Below, piece after piece: positions 23,474-32,020 of a stretch of DNA of 42,600 nt. The stretch comes from Clostridiales bacterium UBA7103 (GTDB lineage Bacteria > Bacillota > Clostridia > Oscillospirales > Oscillospiraceae), in the NCBI GenBank assembly GCA_002493305.1, contig DKYJ01000021.1:1928-44527 (forward strand), given 5' to 3'. Under the pieces are notes generated by a model, which made no database searches, was not told where the DNA came from, and saw only the letters and a program-made list of their open reading frames with translations. The stretch's first letter is position 1, and every line of letters starts with the position of its first letter. The translations under genes were made by a program, and so were the position numbers.

Positions 23474-24145
23474 ATGAAGCCAGAAATAATCATAATGCTT
23501 ACCCATCACGATGTCACCGTTAAAAATGCAGCTGAAGTTTTTGAAAGCTGCAAAGATCTGCCCGTAAAATTCTGGGGCTTTAAAAATGTCGGTCTGCCCA
23601 AGGACGAGATGAAAGCTCTGACCGCCGCTATGAAAGCCGCCGGTAAGACGACCTTCCTTGAAGTCGTTACATACGATGAGGAGAGCTGCCTTGATGGAGC
23701 GCAGACCGCTATCGACTGCGGCTTTGACTACCTCATGGGCACTATCTACTACGATTCCGTGGCAAAGCTCCTCAAAGAAAACGGCATGGACTATCTGCCC
23801 TTTGTCGGTAAGGTCTCCGGCAGCCCAAGCATTCTTGAGGGCAGCAATGAGGAAATCATAAACAACGCCCTTGAGCTTATGCAAAAGGGTATCACCGGCT
23901 TCGACATTCTGGCATATCGCCATGTTGTGGACGGTGAGAAGCTTGCGTATGACTTCTGCAAAGCAGTTAACGCCAAAATCTGCATTGCTGGTTCTATCAA
24001 CAGCTTCAAGCGCATTGACACCATGTTCGACATTGGCCCATGGACTTTCACTATGGGATCTGCCCTGTTTGAGAAGAAATTTGTTGCAGACGGTTCCTTC
24101 TACGATAATCTGAAGGCTGTCGCTGATTATATGGCGCAAAAATAA
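23474..24145 (+). CDS. TIM-barrel protein of unknown function
   Basis: The protein is 223 residues from ATG 23474; GGAGGT (23461-23466) fixes the start. I do not recognise the exact family. Regular beta-alpha phrases suggest a phosphate-binding TIM barrel of the HisA/KDPG-aldolase kind: PEIIIMLTHHDVT, PVKFWGFKNVGL, TFLEVVTYDEE, FDYLMGTIYYD, GFDILAYRH and AKICIAGSINSFKRI, with a final GSALF phosphate-loop-like stretch. Cys residues are not in an obvious metal pattern. It is paired with an AraM-like dehydrogenase, as PcrB is with AraM in Bacillus, but PcrB motifs are not visible. An aldolase, epimerase or isomerase acting on a phosphorylated intermediate is an inference. Confidence 0.85.
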   Translation: MKPEIIIMLTHHDVTVKNAAEVFESCKDLPVKFWGFKNVGLPKDEMKALTAAMKAAGKTTFLEVVTYDEESCLDGAQTAIDCGFDYLMGTIYYDSVAKLLKENGMDYLPFVGKVSGSPSILEGSNEEIINNALELMQKGITGFDILAYRHVVDGEKLAYDFCKAVNAKICIAGSINSFKRIDTMFDIGPWTFTMGSALFEKKFVADGSFYDNLKAVADYMAQK

Positions 24146-24172
24146 GTTTTATTCAGCAATACAGGTTTTTAA

Positions 24173-24199
24173 GCCGCGGTTCTGAAAAAGAACCGCGGC
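24173..24199 (+). repeat. Hairpin between the TIM-barrel and dehydrogenase genes
   Basis: Eleven-base perfect GC-rich arms (24173-24183 and 24189-24199) surround a GAAAA loop. No T run follows, so it is likely an mRNA-stability or processing element within the operon. Confidence 0.65.
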
Positions 24200-24236
24200 A
24201 GAAGTATATTTGTAAAATCTAAGGAGTGATCAGCAT

Positions 24237-25676
24237 ATGTTAGACCAACGCCTTATACGGGCAGATGCGACCAAGCTTGACGAATTGAACAGGCTCATGG
24301 CCGAGCAGGAAAACGCGGAGAGACTTTGCAAAATAACGATGAAAGACATTATCATTGCCCACGGCGCGGTAAATGATGTGTGCGATAAGGTGCGATCTAT
24401 CGCCTCCGGCAGCCGGGTGCTTATGATTACCGGGCCTACATTGATCGTTGATAAAGAGGGCAAAAATGTAAAGGACAAGGTTCACGAGCTGCTCAAGGAG
24501 AAGTTTGATGTAAACTGGCTCGTCCTGTCCGAGCCGGAAGGCATAGTCCATGCAACACCCGAAAACGCCGCCAAAATCCAGGCGCTTCTGCCTGGTATGG
24601 ACTGCGTTGTGGCGGTAGGTTCAGGCACGATATGCGACCTTTGTAAGTTCGCCACCTCCCGTTTTGCCCCTGACGCCCCCACTCCCCTCGTGGTCGTGCA
24701 GACGGCGCTTTCCGTGAACGCCTTTTCGGATGACTCGTCTGTCATGCTTATCAGCGGAGTAAAGCGCACTGTTCACTCCCGCTACCCCGCCGTGCTTATA
24801 ATTGACCTTGATATAATTGCAGCAGCCCCGGCGGAGATGAATGTCAGCGGCTACGGCGACCTCATCGCCACATGGACAGCACCTGTGGACTGGTATCTTG
24901 GAAACATTCTCGGTATGGGCAAAAACTACCACAGCGCCCCATCTGACATGATACGCACCCAGTGCGAGGAGCTGCTTGAAAATTCCGAAAAGCTTGCTGC
25001 CGGGGATCCTGCTGTTTTGAGCGATCTTGCCAACGTGCTCACGCTCAGCGGGCTTTCCATGGGGCTTGCCAACGAAAGCTCCCCCGCTTCCGGTTCGGAG
25101 CATGTGATGAGCCATCTCATTGATATGACTGCCGGCATGCGCAAAACGGGCATATGCTATCATGGCACGCAGGTCGCCGTATCAGGCTTGATATCCGAGG
25201 CAATTTGGGACTGGTTTTTAAATGAATTTGACCCAAAGCGGGTCGATATATCCGCCTGCTATCCAGATGCCGTGGAAATGGAAGAAAAAGTTCGCTCCGC
25301 CTTTGGCTGGATCTCCGACGCGACAGCCGAAGAATGCTGGGCGGATTATAAAGTAAAGCTCCAGCGCTGGCATGATAACCGGGACAAATTTGAAGCTTTT
25401 CTCCGTGACTTTGACAGCTTTAAAGCTGCCGTTGCTCCTTATGTGAAAAAACCGGAATATGTCTCAGAATGTATGCATAAAGCAAACGCCCCCACAAGAT
25501 ACAGCGCGCTTAATTACCCTGTTCCTGCCGATACGGTAAGATGGGCGATAAAAAATTGCTGCCTGATGCGAAACCGCTTTTCCATTATCGACCTTCTGAA
25601 TTTCACAGGCATATGGAACGATGAATTTGTCGAGAGTCTGCTCCGGAGAACGGAACAGATGGATGCCGGACTGTAA
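24237..25676 (+). CDS. Metal-dependent dehydrogenase, AraM/EgsA (glycerol-1-phosphate dehydrogenase) type
   Basis: The 479-residue product has the two-domain iron-containing alcohol dehydrogenase fold. The nucleotide loop is GSGTICD (128-134). The metal ligands are Asp208 (SGYGD), His289 (SGSEH) and His309 (YHG). These match the sn-glycerol-1-phosphate dehydrogenase branch (EgsA/AraM), which reduces dihydroxyacetone phosphate or a related keto-phosphate with NAD(P)H. It is about 80 residues longer than AraM, mostly after the second His, so the true substrate may differ. AAGGAG precedes the start by 10 bases. It lies 91 bases after the TIM-barrel gene and is presumably co-transcribed. Confidence 0.88.
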   Translation: MLDQRLIRADATKLDELNRLMAEQENAERLCKITMKDIIIAHGAVNDVCDKVRSIASGSRVLMITGPTLIVDKEGKNVKDKVHELLKEKFDVNWLVLSEPEGIVHATPENAAKIQALLPGMDCVVAVGSGTICDLCKFATSRFAPDAPTPLVVVQTALSVNAFSDDSSVMLISGVKRTVHSRYPAVLIIDLDIIAAAPAEMNVSGYGDLIATWTAPVDWYLGNILGMGKNYHSAPSDMIRTQCEELLENSEKLAAGDPAVLSDLANVLTLSGLSMGLANESSPASGSEHVMSHLIDMTAGMRKTGICYHGTQVAVSGLISEAIWDWFLNEFDPKRVDISACYPDAVEMEEKVRSAFGWISDATAEECWADYKVKLQRWHDNRDKFEAFLRDFDSFKAAVAPYVKKPEYVSECMHKANAPTRYSALNYPVPADTVRWAIKNCCLMRNRFSIIDLLNFTGIWNDEFVESLLRRTEQMDAGL

Positions 25677-25684
25677 GGCTCCTG

Positions 25685-25737
25685 CTGAAAGAACAAAAAA
25701 CCGCTGCTTTTCAGGTGGCGGTTTTTTGCTCTTTCAG
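25685..25737 (+). terminator. Terminator of the dehydrogenase operon
   Basis: CAAAAAACCGC (25694-25704) pairs with GCGGTTTTTTG (25718-25728). Pairing continues outward to a stem of about 20 bp with one mismatch. Confidence 0.88.
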
Positions 25738-25824
25738 GCATCTCATATCCTCTCAAAGCCGCATAAAATCAATAAAAATATACCTGCTTGCTGGATCTAT
25801 GATTTAGAAAGATTTGTAGTGACT

Positions 25825-25853
25825 TTTACACATATTTGTGATATTATTATTTT
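25825..25853 (+). promoter_or_regulatory. Candidate promoter of the Fe-S flavoprotein gene
   Basis: TTTACA (25825-25830) and TATTTT (25848-25853) are 17 bp apart. A short dyad CACATATTTGTG (25829-25840) overlaps the -35 side and could be a regulator site. Confidence 0.5.
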
Positions 25854-25888
25854 ATCAATCGCAGCTACTATATTGAAAGGAGCAAAAT

Positions 25889-28615
25889 ATGGTAACGAAT
25901 AAAGAGAATTTATTCAAGCTCGGCAAAAAAATCACCGACAGAATACCCCAGAAGCTTGGCATTAAACCCATAACTGAGGAGGATCCTGAATATTGGGGCC
26001 TGGTAAATGTCCTTGATGACGACATGGTGGAGGTCGCGCTCAAGATGAAGCTGCGCACCCCCTATTCACTTGATGACCTTGTTGATATGACCGGCAGGGA
26101 TCGTGATGAACTTGTTGAATTGCTTCAGAGGATGTCGATGCTCGGCCTTCTGGAGTACAACTGGGGCGGAAAAGAGGAGCATACGCAGGAGAACAAGCGC
26201 TATGTTCTGCCCATGTTTGTCCCCGGTATTGCGGAGCTTTTCAACATGAGCCCCACCACTGTCAAGGAGCATCCCGAGGTATGCGATTTCTTTGAGAGAA
26301 TGTCCTTTTTGCCCCTTGAGCATGTGACACCCATGGTGCCTCCCGGAGGTGCGGGAATCGGCATGCATGTTATCCCGGTCGAAAAGGCCATTCCTGCTGA
26401 GACTCAGTCTTTGAGCATTGAGCACATTTCTCACTGGCTCAAAAAATACGAGGGACATATCGGCGTGGGCGTTTGCTCCTGCCGCCGCTCCCAGACCAAC
26501 CGCGGCGAAGGCTCAGGCGATATTCAGGCTGAATGGTGCATCGGCGTAGGTGACTTCGGTGACTATGTTACCGAGACCGGCAACGGCAGAAAAATTACAT
26601 ACGAAGAGGCAATGAACATTCTCCAGCGGGCTGAGGATCTGGGCTATGTTCATCAGATAACCAATGTTGACGGTGAGAACAAGATTTTTGCCATCTGCAA
26701 CTGCGCCCCCGGCGTGTGCTACGCTCTGCGTACCTCTCAGTACTTCAACACTCCCAACATGTCCCGCAGCGCGTATGTGGCTCATGTAGACACCGAAAAC
26801 TGCGTTGCATGCGGCAAGTGCGTTGAGGTCTGCCCTGCGGGCGCTGCAAAGCTTGGCCAGAAGCTGTGCACTAAGAGCGGCCCGATCGAGTATCCCAAGC
26901 AGGAGCTGCCCGACGCAGTAAGCTGGGGCCCTGATAAGTGGAACCCGAACTACAAAAACGACAATCAGATAAACTGCTACGATACCGGTACATCGCCCTG
27001 CAAAACAGCTTGCCCCGCGCATATCGCTGTTCAGGGCTACATCAAAATGGCCGCTCAGGGCAGATATATGGACGCTCTCAAGCTCATCAAGCAGGATAAC
27101 CCCTTCCCTGCCGTCTGCGGCAGCATATGCAACCGTCGCTGCGAGGACGCCTGCACCAGAGGCCGCGTTGATCAGGCTGTTGCTATCGATGAGATCAAGA
27201 AATTTGTCGCCGAGCAGGAGCTTAATGCCGAGACCCGTTACATACCGCCGCTCAAGAACTTCCGCCCGGAGCTTACGCCCTATGAGGAGAAGATAGCCGT
27301 TATCGGCGCCGGGCCTGCCGGTATGAGCTGCGCATATTACCTTGCAAACATGGGCTATCCTGTGACCGTGTTTGATAAAAACCCTGTTCCCGGCGGTATG
27401 CTCACTCACGGCATCCCCAGCTTCCGTCTTGAGCGCAACGTCATAAACGCCGAGATCGATGTTCTGCGTCAGATGGGCGTTGAGTTCAAGTGCGGCGTAG
27501 AGATCGGCGTTGACCTTACGATCCAGCAGCTTCGCGATCAGGGCTACAAGGGCTTCTACCTTGCCATCGGTGCCCAGAAATCTGCGCCTCTCGGTATTGA
27601 GGGCGATGATCTCAAAGGCGTGTTCGGCGGAGTTGAGTTCCTGCGTGAGGTGAATATTGGCAACAAGCCCGAAATTGGCAAGCGCTGCGCCGTTATCGGC
27701 GGCGGCAATGTTGCGATGGACGTCTGCCGCACGGCTGTGCGTCTCGGCGCGGAGGAAACCTATATCATCTACCGCCGCTCTCAGGCTGAGCTTCCCGCTG
27801 ACCCTGTTGAGGTCGAGGAGGCCATGGCAGACGGCGTGAAGTTCCGCTTCCTGAACGCTCCGAAGAAAATTGTCGGCAAGGACGGCGCTGTCGCCGCGCT
27901 CGAAGTTGAGATCATGGAGCTTGGCGAGGCCGATGAAAAGGGCCGCCGTAAGCCCGTTGGTACAGGCAAGTTTGAGACCATAGAGCTTGATTCCGTCATC
28001 GGCGCTATCGGTCAGGTCATTGACTGGGGCAAGCTCGACATTGGTGAGATTAAGCTTGGCGCTAAGGGCAATGCTCTGGCTGACGCTGTCACCTATCAGA
28101 CCGCGCAGGCTGACATTTTTGTTGGCGGCGATGTATATACCGGCCCGAAATTCGCGATAGACGCTATCGCAGCTGGCCGTGAGGGCGCTGTCTCCCTGCA
28201 CCGTTTTGTCCACAAGGGTCAGAGCCTCACTCTGGGTCGTAACCTTCGCAAGTTTGTGGAGCTTAATAAGGACAACGTTGTTATCCCCGTTGAGAGCTTT
28301 GATAACTCCCGCCGTCAGGCTGTGCGCCATGACACTGCGAAGGCAAAGACCTTCTCTGATGACAGGCTCACCTTCACCGAGGAGCAGGTCAAGGCTGAGG
28401 CAGCCCGCTGCCTTGGCTGCGGTGCTACCGTCGTTGACGAGAACAGATGCATCGGCTGCGGCCTGTGCACCACCAAGTGTGAGTTTGACGCGATCCATCT
28501 GCGCCGCGATCACCCTGAGGCCAGCACGATGCACACCTCAGAGGACAAGATGAAAGCGATCCTCCCCTACGCCGCCAAGCGCCAGATGAAAATACTTCTC
28601 AATAAGAAGAAATAA
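25889..28615 (+). CDS. Multidomain Fe-S flavoprotein with GltD-like NAD(P)H/FAD module
   Basis: The protein has 908 residues. Residues 1-95 look like a winged helix (LRTPYSLDDLVDMTGRDRDELVELLQ). A Cys-rich part follows with CSCRR (196-200), Cys217 and CNCAPGVC (270-277). A four-Cys ferredoxin motif lies at 305-315. A GltD-type N-terminal double cluster domain uses Cys371, Cys375, Cys410, Cys414, Cys418 and Cys422. The FAD dinucleotide fold is at 472-478 (GAGPAG) and the NAD(P) fold at 604-609 (GGGNVA). C-terminal clusters are at 841-844 and 854-864. It probably passes electrons between NAD(P)H, FAD and ferredoxin-like clusters; the final acceptor is unknown. It forms a single-gene unit with its own terminator. 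Highly regular codon use suggests strong expression. Confidence 0.92.
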   Translation: MVTNKENLFKLGKKITDRIPQKLGIKPITEEDPEYWGLVNVLDDDMVEVALKMKLRTPYSLDDLVDMTGRDRDELVELLQRMSMLGLLEYNWGGKEEHTQENKRYVLPMFVPGIAELFNMSPTTVKEHPEVCDFFERMSFLPLEHVTPMVPPGGAGIGMHVIPVEKAIPAETQSLSIEHISHWLKKYEGHIGVGVCSCRRSQTNRGEGSGDIQAEWCIGVGDFGDYVTETGNGRKITYEEAMNILQRAEDLGYVHQITNVDGENKIFAICNCAPGVCYALRTSQYFNTPNMSRSAYVAHVDTENCVACGKCVEVCPAGAAKLGQKLCTKSGPIEYPKQELPDAVSWGPDKWNPNYKNDNQINCYDTGTSPCKTACPAHIAVQGYIKMAAQGRYMDALKLIKQDNPFPAVCGSICNRRCEDACTRGRVDQAVAIDEIKKFVAEQELNAETRYIPPLKNFRPELTPYEEKIAVIGAGPAGMSCAYYLANMGYPVTVFDKNPVPGGMLTHGIPSFRLERNVINAEIDVLRQMGVEFKCGVEIGVDLTIQQLRDQGYKGFYLAIGAQKSAPLGIEGDDLKGVFGGVEFLREVNIGNKPEIGKRCAVIGGGNVAMDVCRTAVRLGAEETYIIYRRSQAELPADPVEVEEAMADGVKFRFLNAPKKIVGKDGAVAALEVEIMELGEADEKGRRKPVGTGKFETIELDSVIGAIGQVIDWGKLDIGEIKLGAKGNALADAVTYQTAQADIFVGGDVYTGPKFAIDAIAAGREGAVSLHRFVHKGQSLTLGRNLRKFVELNKDNVVIPVESFDNSRRQAVRHDTAKAKTFSDDRLTFTEEQVKAEAARCLGCGATVVDENRCIGCGLCTTKCEFDAIHLRRDHPEASTMHTSEDKMKAILPYAAKRQMKILLNKKK

Positions 28616-28623
28616 GACACATA

Positions 28624-28659
28624 CAAAAAAAAGAAGCCCGTTAGGGCTTCTTTTTTTGT
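28624..28659. terminator. Bidirectional terminator between the flavoprotein and ABC genes
   Basis: AAGAAGCCC (28631-28639) pairs with GGGCTTC plus T run (28644-28657) around a GTTA loop. The stem has A tracts on one side and T tracts on the other, so it serves both convergent genes. Confidence 0.9.
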
Positions 28660-28661
28660 CC

Positions 28662-31580
28662 TTATTCTGTTCTGAGAGCTTCAACCGGGTCTTTCTTCGC
28701 AGCCAGGCCCGAAGGAATAAGCCCCGCGATAAATGTCAACAGCACACTTATAAGCACCAGCGCAACAGCGCCGACCCATGGCAGTGTTGAATTGAGAGAA
28801 TATATCCCCGTAAGATCGTGAACGATAACATTTATGGGTATATTCAGCAGCAGAGTCATGATAATACCGATAGCGCCGGCTGTAAAGCCGATAATAAATG
28901 TTTCGGCGTTAAATACCATGGACACATCTTTCTTTGACGCGCCGATAGCCCGGAGAATACCGATTTCCTTCGTCCTTTCAAGAACGCTGATATATGTAAT
29001 AATGCCAATCATGATCGAGGACACCACAAGGGAGATGGCCACAAAGGCAATAAGCACATAGCTTATGACATTAATAATCGTTGTAATGGAGCTCATAAGC
29101 AAAGCCACAACATCAGTGTAGCTTATTTGATCGTCCTCGTCCACTGAGTCGTTGTAGTGCTGTATAGCGCCAGCTATGCTGTCCTTATCCTCAAAGGTGG
29201 AGGCATAAATATTGATGGCGCTGGGGCTGTCGAGGTCAAAATAACCAAGCTTTTTAAGGTTATCCTTGAGAGTGGTCTCAGAATAGACCGGGGGCATGGC
29301 ATTGTCATATATCCAGACATAGTCGCTCTCCTCCAGACTGAGGAGATTAAAGTCTTCCACGAGCTGTGCATCAGAGAGGTTTGAGTACAGCGCCTTCATC
29401 TGAATAGCGTACTGCTCTTTTACCTGCTCGCCTATCATCTGCCCCACATACTCAAAGAGCATATCATCGTCCATCTGGTCGAGCATAGAGGCGTACTCCG
29501 GATAATAATCCAGCACCATTTTTTCAATGTCAGAGCGGGTGGTACCCTCCATCTGCTCATCTATCATCTCGTCCAGATACTCCTCATCCGGCTCACTCAT
29601 ATACTTAATGTAGAGTTCCGCAAGCTCTTCATCCGTTGCATTGGCAATGTACTCTCTGGCAGCATCAGATTTCTTTATGGCATTGATCTTGTCGTCCTCA
29701 TTGTCAAGATAAGGCAGACCGGAGAATACATCGTTTTCAGGATCAGCAAGCTGCTCTTTCACAAGCTCCTTGCCTTCCGCCTCGTGCATGATATGCTCAA
29801 CCAGCGCATGGGTATAGCCTATTGATCCGCTGAGCATACCGGAGAGCGCATCCTCATTCTGTCGTATAACGCCTACTATCCTGATGTCCATGCCGTTGTT
29901 GTAGAGTGTTTTGAGGCCAAGCTCGTCCTCGGTCAGATCTATATATTCCCCTGTCGCCTCGTCGAGCTTATACTTATCGGCCGGGAAAATATACTTAAAG
30001 GTCTTACCGCAGATATCCTCATAACTCCAACTTTCTGCCTTTGCATCTACAGTCTCCTGAGAAACAAAGCTCTGCATGTTGTCGGCTATGCTGTCGTTGG
30101 ATTTAAGTCCCATAGCATAGAGCACAAGGTCGGAGATCTCGTTATTTTTATCGACAATAAGTATGGCCTCGTCGTAGCTCTCCGGCCACTTGCCATAGAG
30201 CAGGTCATATTGTTCTTTCAGCAGCGGGTTAACAGAGCTGCCGTCCTCAGCGGGAAGCATTTCCTGCCATACCTCGGCGAAGGAATACATCTGCCCATAT
30301 GAATCAAAGTATGAGCTGTAATCGCCGCCGTAGAGCAGGCTCATAGTGTTTTGCAGCAGCTCCATAATATCGGTTTTGACGATGTTTCCATCAACATCTT
30401 CGGCATAGATGTTCAAATCAAAATCGTAGCTGTACTGGACGGAGTTTATATACTGGGCTATCTCGCTGTTCTCGTCCTCCAGATATTCCTTGAATGCCTG
30501 AAGATTATTCGTCTCCTTATCAGCCGAGAGCATAGAGTTCATCATGTCATACATTATGGTGCTGGCATAAACCGCGTCCTTTTCATGCTTGTTGGCGCTG
30601 GATTCGGCATGGACTCCCATAAGAGAAGTCATCATGCTGGTCATATCCATGCTCTCCGCCTGGATCGTGATCGGGTAGCTTGAAAGCGTATCCTTCTGCA
30701 CCTTGTCAATGTAAGATTGTATTCCATTGGAGAGCGACATGATAAGCGCGATGCCTATTATACCTATGCTTCCGGCAAAGGCAGTTAATATTGTCCTGGC
30801 CTTTTTTGTCAGCAGGTTATTGATTGAAAGAGATAACGCCGTGAGAAAACTCATGGAGGTTCTCTTGGTCTGCGTGTTTACCGGGGCTTCCTCCTCTGCC
30901 GAGGTGAAAGGATCGCTGTCGTCAGTTATCAGGCCGTCCTTCAGGCGAATAATACGGCTGGCGTAGTTGGTGGCAAGCTCCGGGTTATGTGTGACCATGA
31001 TGATGAGCTTATCTTTGGATATTTCCTTGAGTATATCCATTATCTGTACCGAAGTGTCAGAATCCAGCGCACCGGTGGGCTCATCGGCCAGAAGAATGTC
31101 CGGGTCGTTTACCAGCGCTCGCGCAATAGCCACGCGCTGCATTTGGCCGCCTGACATCTGATTTGGTTTTTTGTTTATCTGATCTCCAAGACCCACCTTT
31201 GTAAGCGCGTCAATAGCCTTGGCGCGGCGCTCGGCAGGAGCGACACCGCTGAGGGTCAGCGCCAGCTCAACGTTGGAAAGCACAGTCTGGTGCGGAATAA
31301 GGTTATAAGACTGGAAAACAAAGCCAATGGAGTGGTTGCGGTAGGCATCCCAATCGGCATCGGTGAAGTTTTTTGTGCTTTTGCCGTTGATAACAAGATC
31401 GCCGGAGGTATACTGATCAAGCCCTCCTATAATGTTCAAAAGCGTCGTCTTGCCGCAGCCTGAGTGTCCAAGAATGGCCACAAATTCACTTTCACGAAAT
31501 TCCAGATCAATGCCCTTCAGGGCGTGAACCGTAGATTCGCCGGAGAGATAGTCTTTTTTGATTTCCTTGAGTTTGAGCAT
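28662..31580 (-). CDS. MacB-like ABC transporter, fused ATPase and permease
   Basis: The product has 972 residues. An ATPase domain (1-230) shows Walker A GHSGCGKTT (38-46), signature MSGGQ (142-146) and Walker B LLADEP (163-168), of the LolD/MacB type. The first transmembrane helix is near 262-284. A very large acidic external domain (about 285-830) follows. Three C-terminal helices in an FtsX fold carry the LERTKEIGILRAIGASKKDV motif. Such proteins are mechanotransmitters that move peptides or lipids or signal cell stress, rather than classic importers. No two-component system or partner protein lies nearby. AGAGG precedes the start. Confidence 0.94.
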   Translation of the reverse strand: MLKLKEIKKDYLSGESTVHALKGIDLEFRESEFVAILGHSGCGKTTLLNIIGGLDQYTSGDLVINGKSTKNFTDADWDAYRNHSIGFVFQSYNLIPHQTVLSNVELALTLSGVAPAERRAKAIDALTKVGLGDQINKKPNQMSGGQMQRVAIARALVNDPDILLADEPTGALDSDTSVQIMDILKEISKDKLIIMVTHNPELATNYASRIIRLKDGLITDDSDPFTSAEEEAPVNTQTKRTSMSFLTALSLSINNLLTKKARTILTAFAGSIGIIGIALIMSLSNGIQSYIDKVQKDTLSSYPITIQAESMDMTSMMTSLMGVHAESSANKHEKDAVYASTIMYDMMNSMLSADKETNNLQAFKEYLEDENSEIAQYINSVQYSYDFDLNIYAEDVDGNIVKTDIMELLQNTMSLLYGGDYSSYFDSYGQMYSFAEVWQEMLPAEDGSSVNPLLKEQYDLLYGKWPESYDEAILIVDKNNEISDLVLYAMGLKSNDSIADNMQSFVSQETVDAKAESWSYEDICGKTFKYIFPADKYKLDEATGEYIDLTEDELGLKTLYNNGMDIRIVGVIRQNEDALSGMLSGSIGYTHALVEHIMHEAEGKELVKEQLADPENDVFSGLPYLDNEDDKINAIKKSDAAREYIANATDEELAELYIKYMSEPDEEYLDEMIDEQMEGTTRSDIEKMVLDYYPEYASMLDQMDDDMLFEYVGQMIGEQVKEQYAIQMKALYSNLSDAQLVEDFNLLSLEESDYVWIYDNAMPPVYSETTLKDNLKKLGYFDLDSPSAINIYASTFEDKDSIAGAIQHYNDSVDEDDQISYTDVVALLMSSITTIINVISYVLIAFVAISLVVSSIMIGIITYISVLERTKEIGILRAIGASKKDVSMVFNAETFIIGFTAGAIGIIMTLLLNIPINVIVHDLTGIYSLNSTLPWVGAVALVLISVLLTFIAGLIPSGLAAKKDPVEALRTE

Positions 31581-31608
31581 TACGATTCCTCTATTACAAA
31601 GTTATTTG

Positions 31609-31637
31609 TTGACATTGACGTGTTATTGCGGTAGAAT
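31609..31637 (+). promoter_or_regulatory. Promoter of the tRNA-Arg gene
   Basis: TTGACA (31609-31614) and TAGAAT (31632-31637) are 17 bp apart. The mature tRNA begins 19 bases later. Confidence 0.78.
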
Positions 31638-31656
31638 ATTTAGGCTTTCAGCATAT

Positions 31657-31733
31657 GCTTCCGTAGCTCAGCAGGATAGAGCATCCGCCTCCTAAGCGGA
31701 AGGTCGCGCGTTCGAATCGCGCCGGGAGTGCCA
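31657..31733 (+). tRNA. tRNA-Arg (anticodon CCU)
   Basis: The 77-base cloverleaf includes an encoded CCA end (31731-31733). The acceptor stem pairs 31657-31663 with 31723-31729 with two G-U pairs. The D arm is GCTC/GAGC. The anticodon stem is TCCGC/GCGGA with loop CTCCTAA, giving anticodon CCT at 31691-31693. The T arm is GCGCG-TTCGAAT-CGCGC. It reads the AGG arginine codon. It has its own promoter and terminator and so is a single-gene unit. Confidence 0.95.
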
Positions 31734-31772
31734 AAATCGACGGGCTTATTTATAAGCTTGTCGATTTTTTTT
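31733..31772 (+). terminator. Terminator of tRNA-Arg
   Basis: A 17-bp stem with two G-U pairs starts at the last base of the tRNA and ends in a run of eight T residues (31765-31772). The stretch 31773-31960 after it is AT-rich and shows no gene. Confidence 0.88.
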
Positions 31773-31962
31773 ACTTATTCACTCTTCGCTAAAAACAAGC
31801 GTCTATTTTTAGAAGGTAATATGTAATAGTGAAAAATGAATAAATCAAGCGGTCATATCATGACTCATTATTCTAGCACTTGTGTTTTCGTTTGTCTAAG
31901 TTTTATAGAAAGTTTAATCAACTGTTTACAATTTTTGCTCAGCAGCAGGGAAAATTTGTTTC

Positions 31963-31991
31963 TTGAAAAGCGCTGCCGCCTGCCCTAAAAT
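31963..31991 (+). promoter_or_regulatory. Promoter of the 80-residue membrane protein gene
   Basis: TTGAAA (31963-31968) and TAAAAT (31986-31991) are 17 bp apart. The -10 box lies inside the left arm of the inverted repeat at 31981-32016. Confidence 0.65.
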
Positions 31992-32016
31992 AAGGCTATA
32001 AGAATTTTAGGGGGCA
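31981..32016 (+). repeat. Inverted repeat joining the -10 box and the Shine-Dalgarno site
   Basis: TGCCCTAAAAT (31981-31991) pairs with ATTTTAGGGGGCA (32004-32016), leaving a 2-base bulge. The right arm holds the G-rich ribosome binding site of the next gene. Confidence 0.7.
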
Positions 32017-32020
32017 GAAT

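Noticed and set aside
23474..25676. A PcrB/AraM archaeal-type lipid pathway
   Set aside because: The TIM-barrel protein shows no PcrB motifs, and the dehydrogenase is longer than AraM, so only a loose analogy is justified.
26513..28534. A 673-codon open frame on the minus strand
   Set aside because: It is antisense to the Fe-S flavoprotein gene, has no ribosome site or family features, and arises from the biased codon use of the real gene.
31657..31733. tRNA-Arg as an integration site for a mobile element
   Set aside because: The only tyrosine recombinases are far away, and I saw no second copy of the tRNA 3' end downstream.
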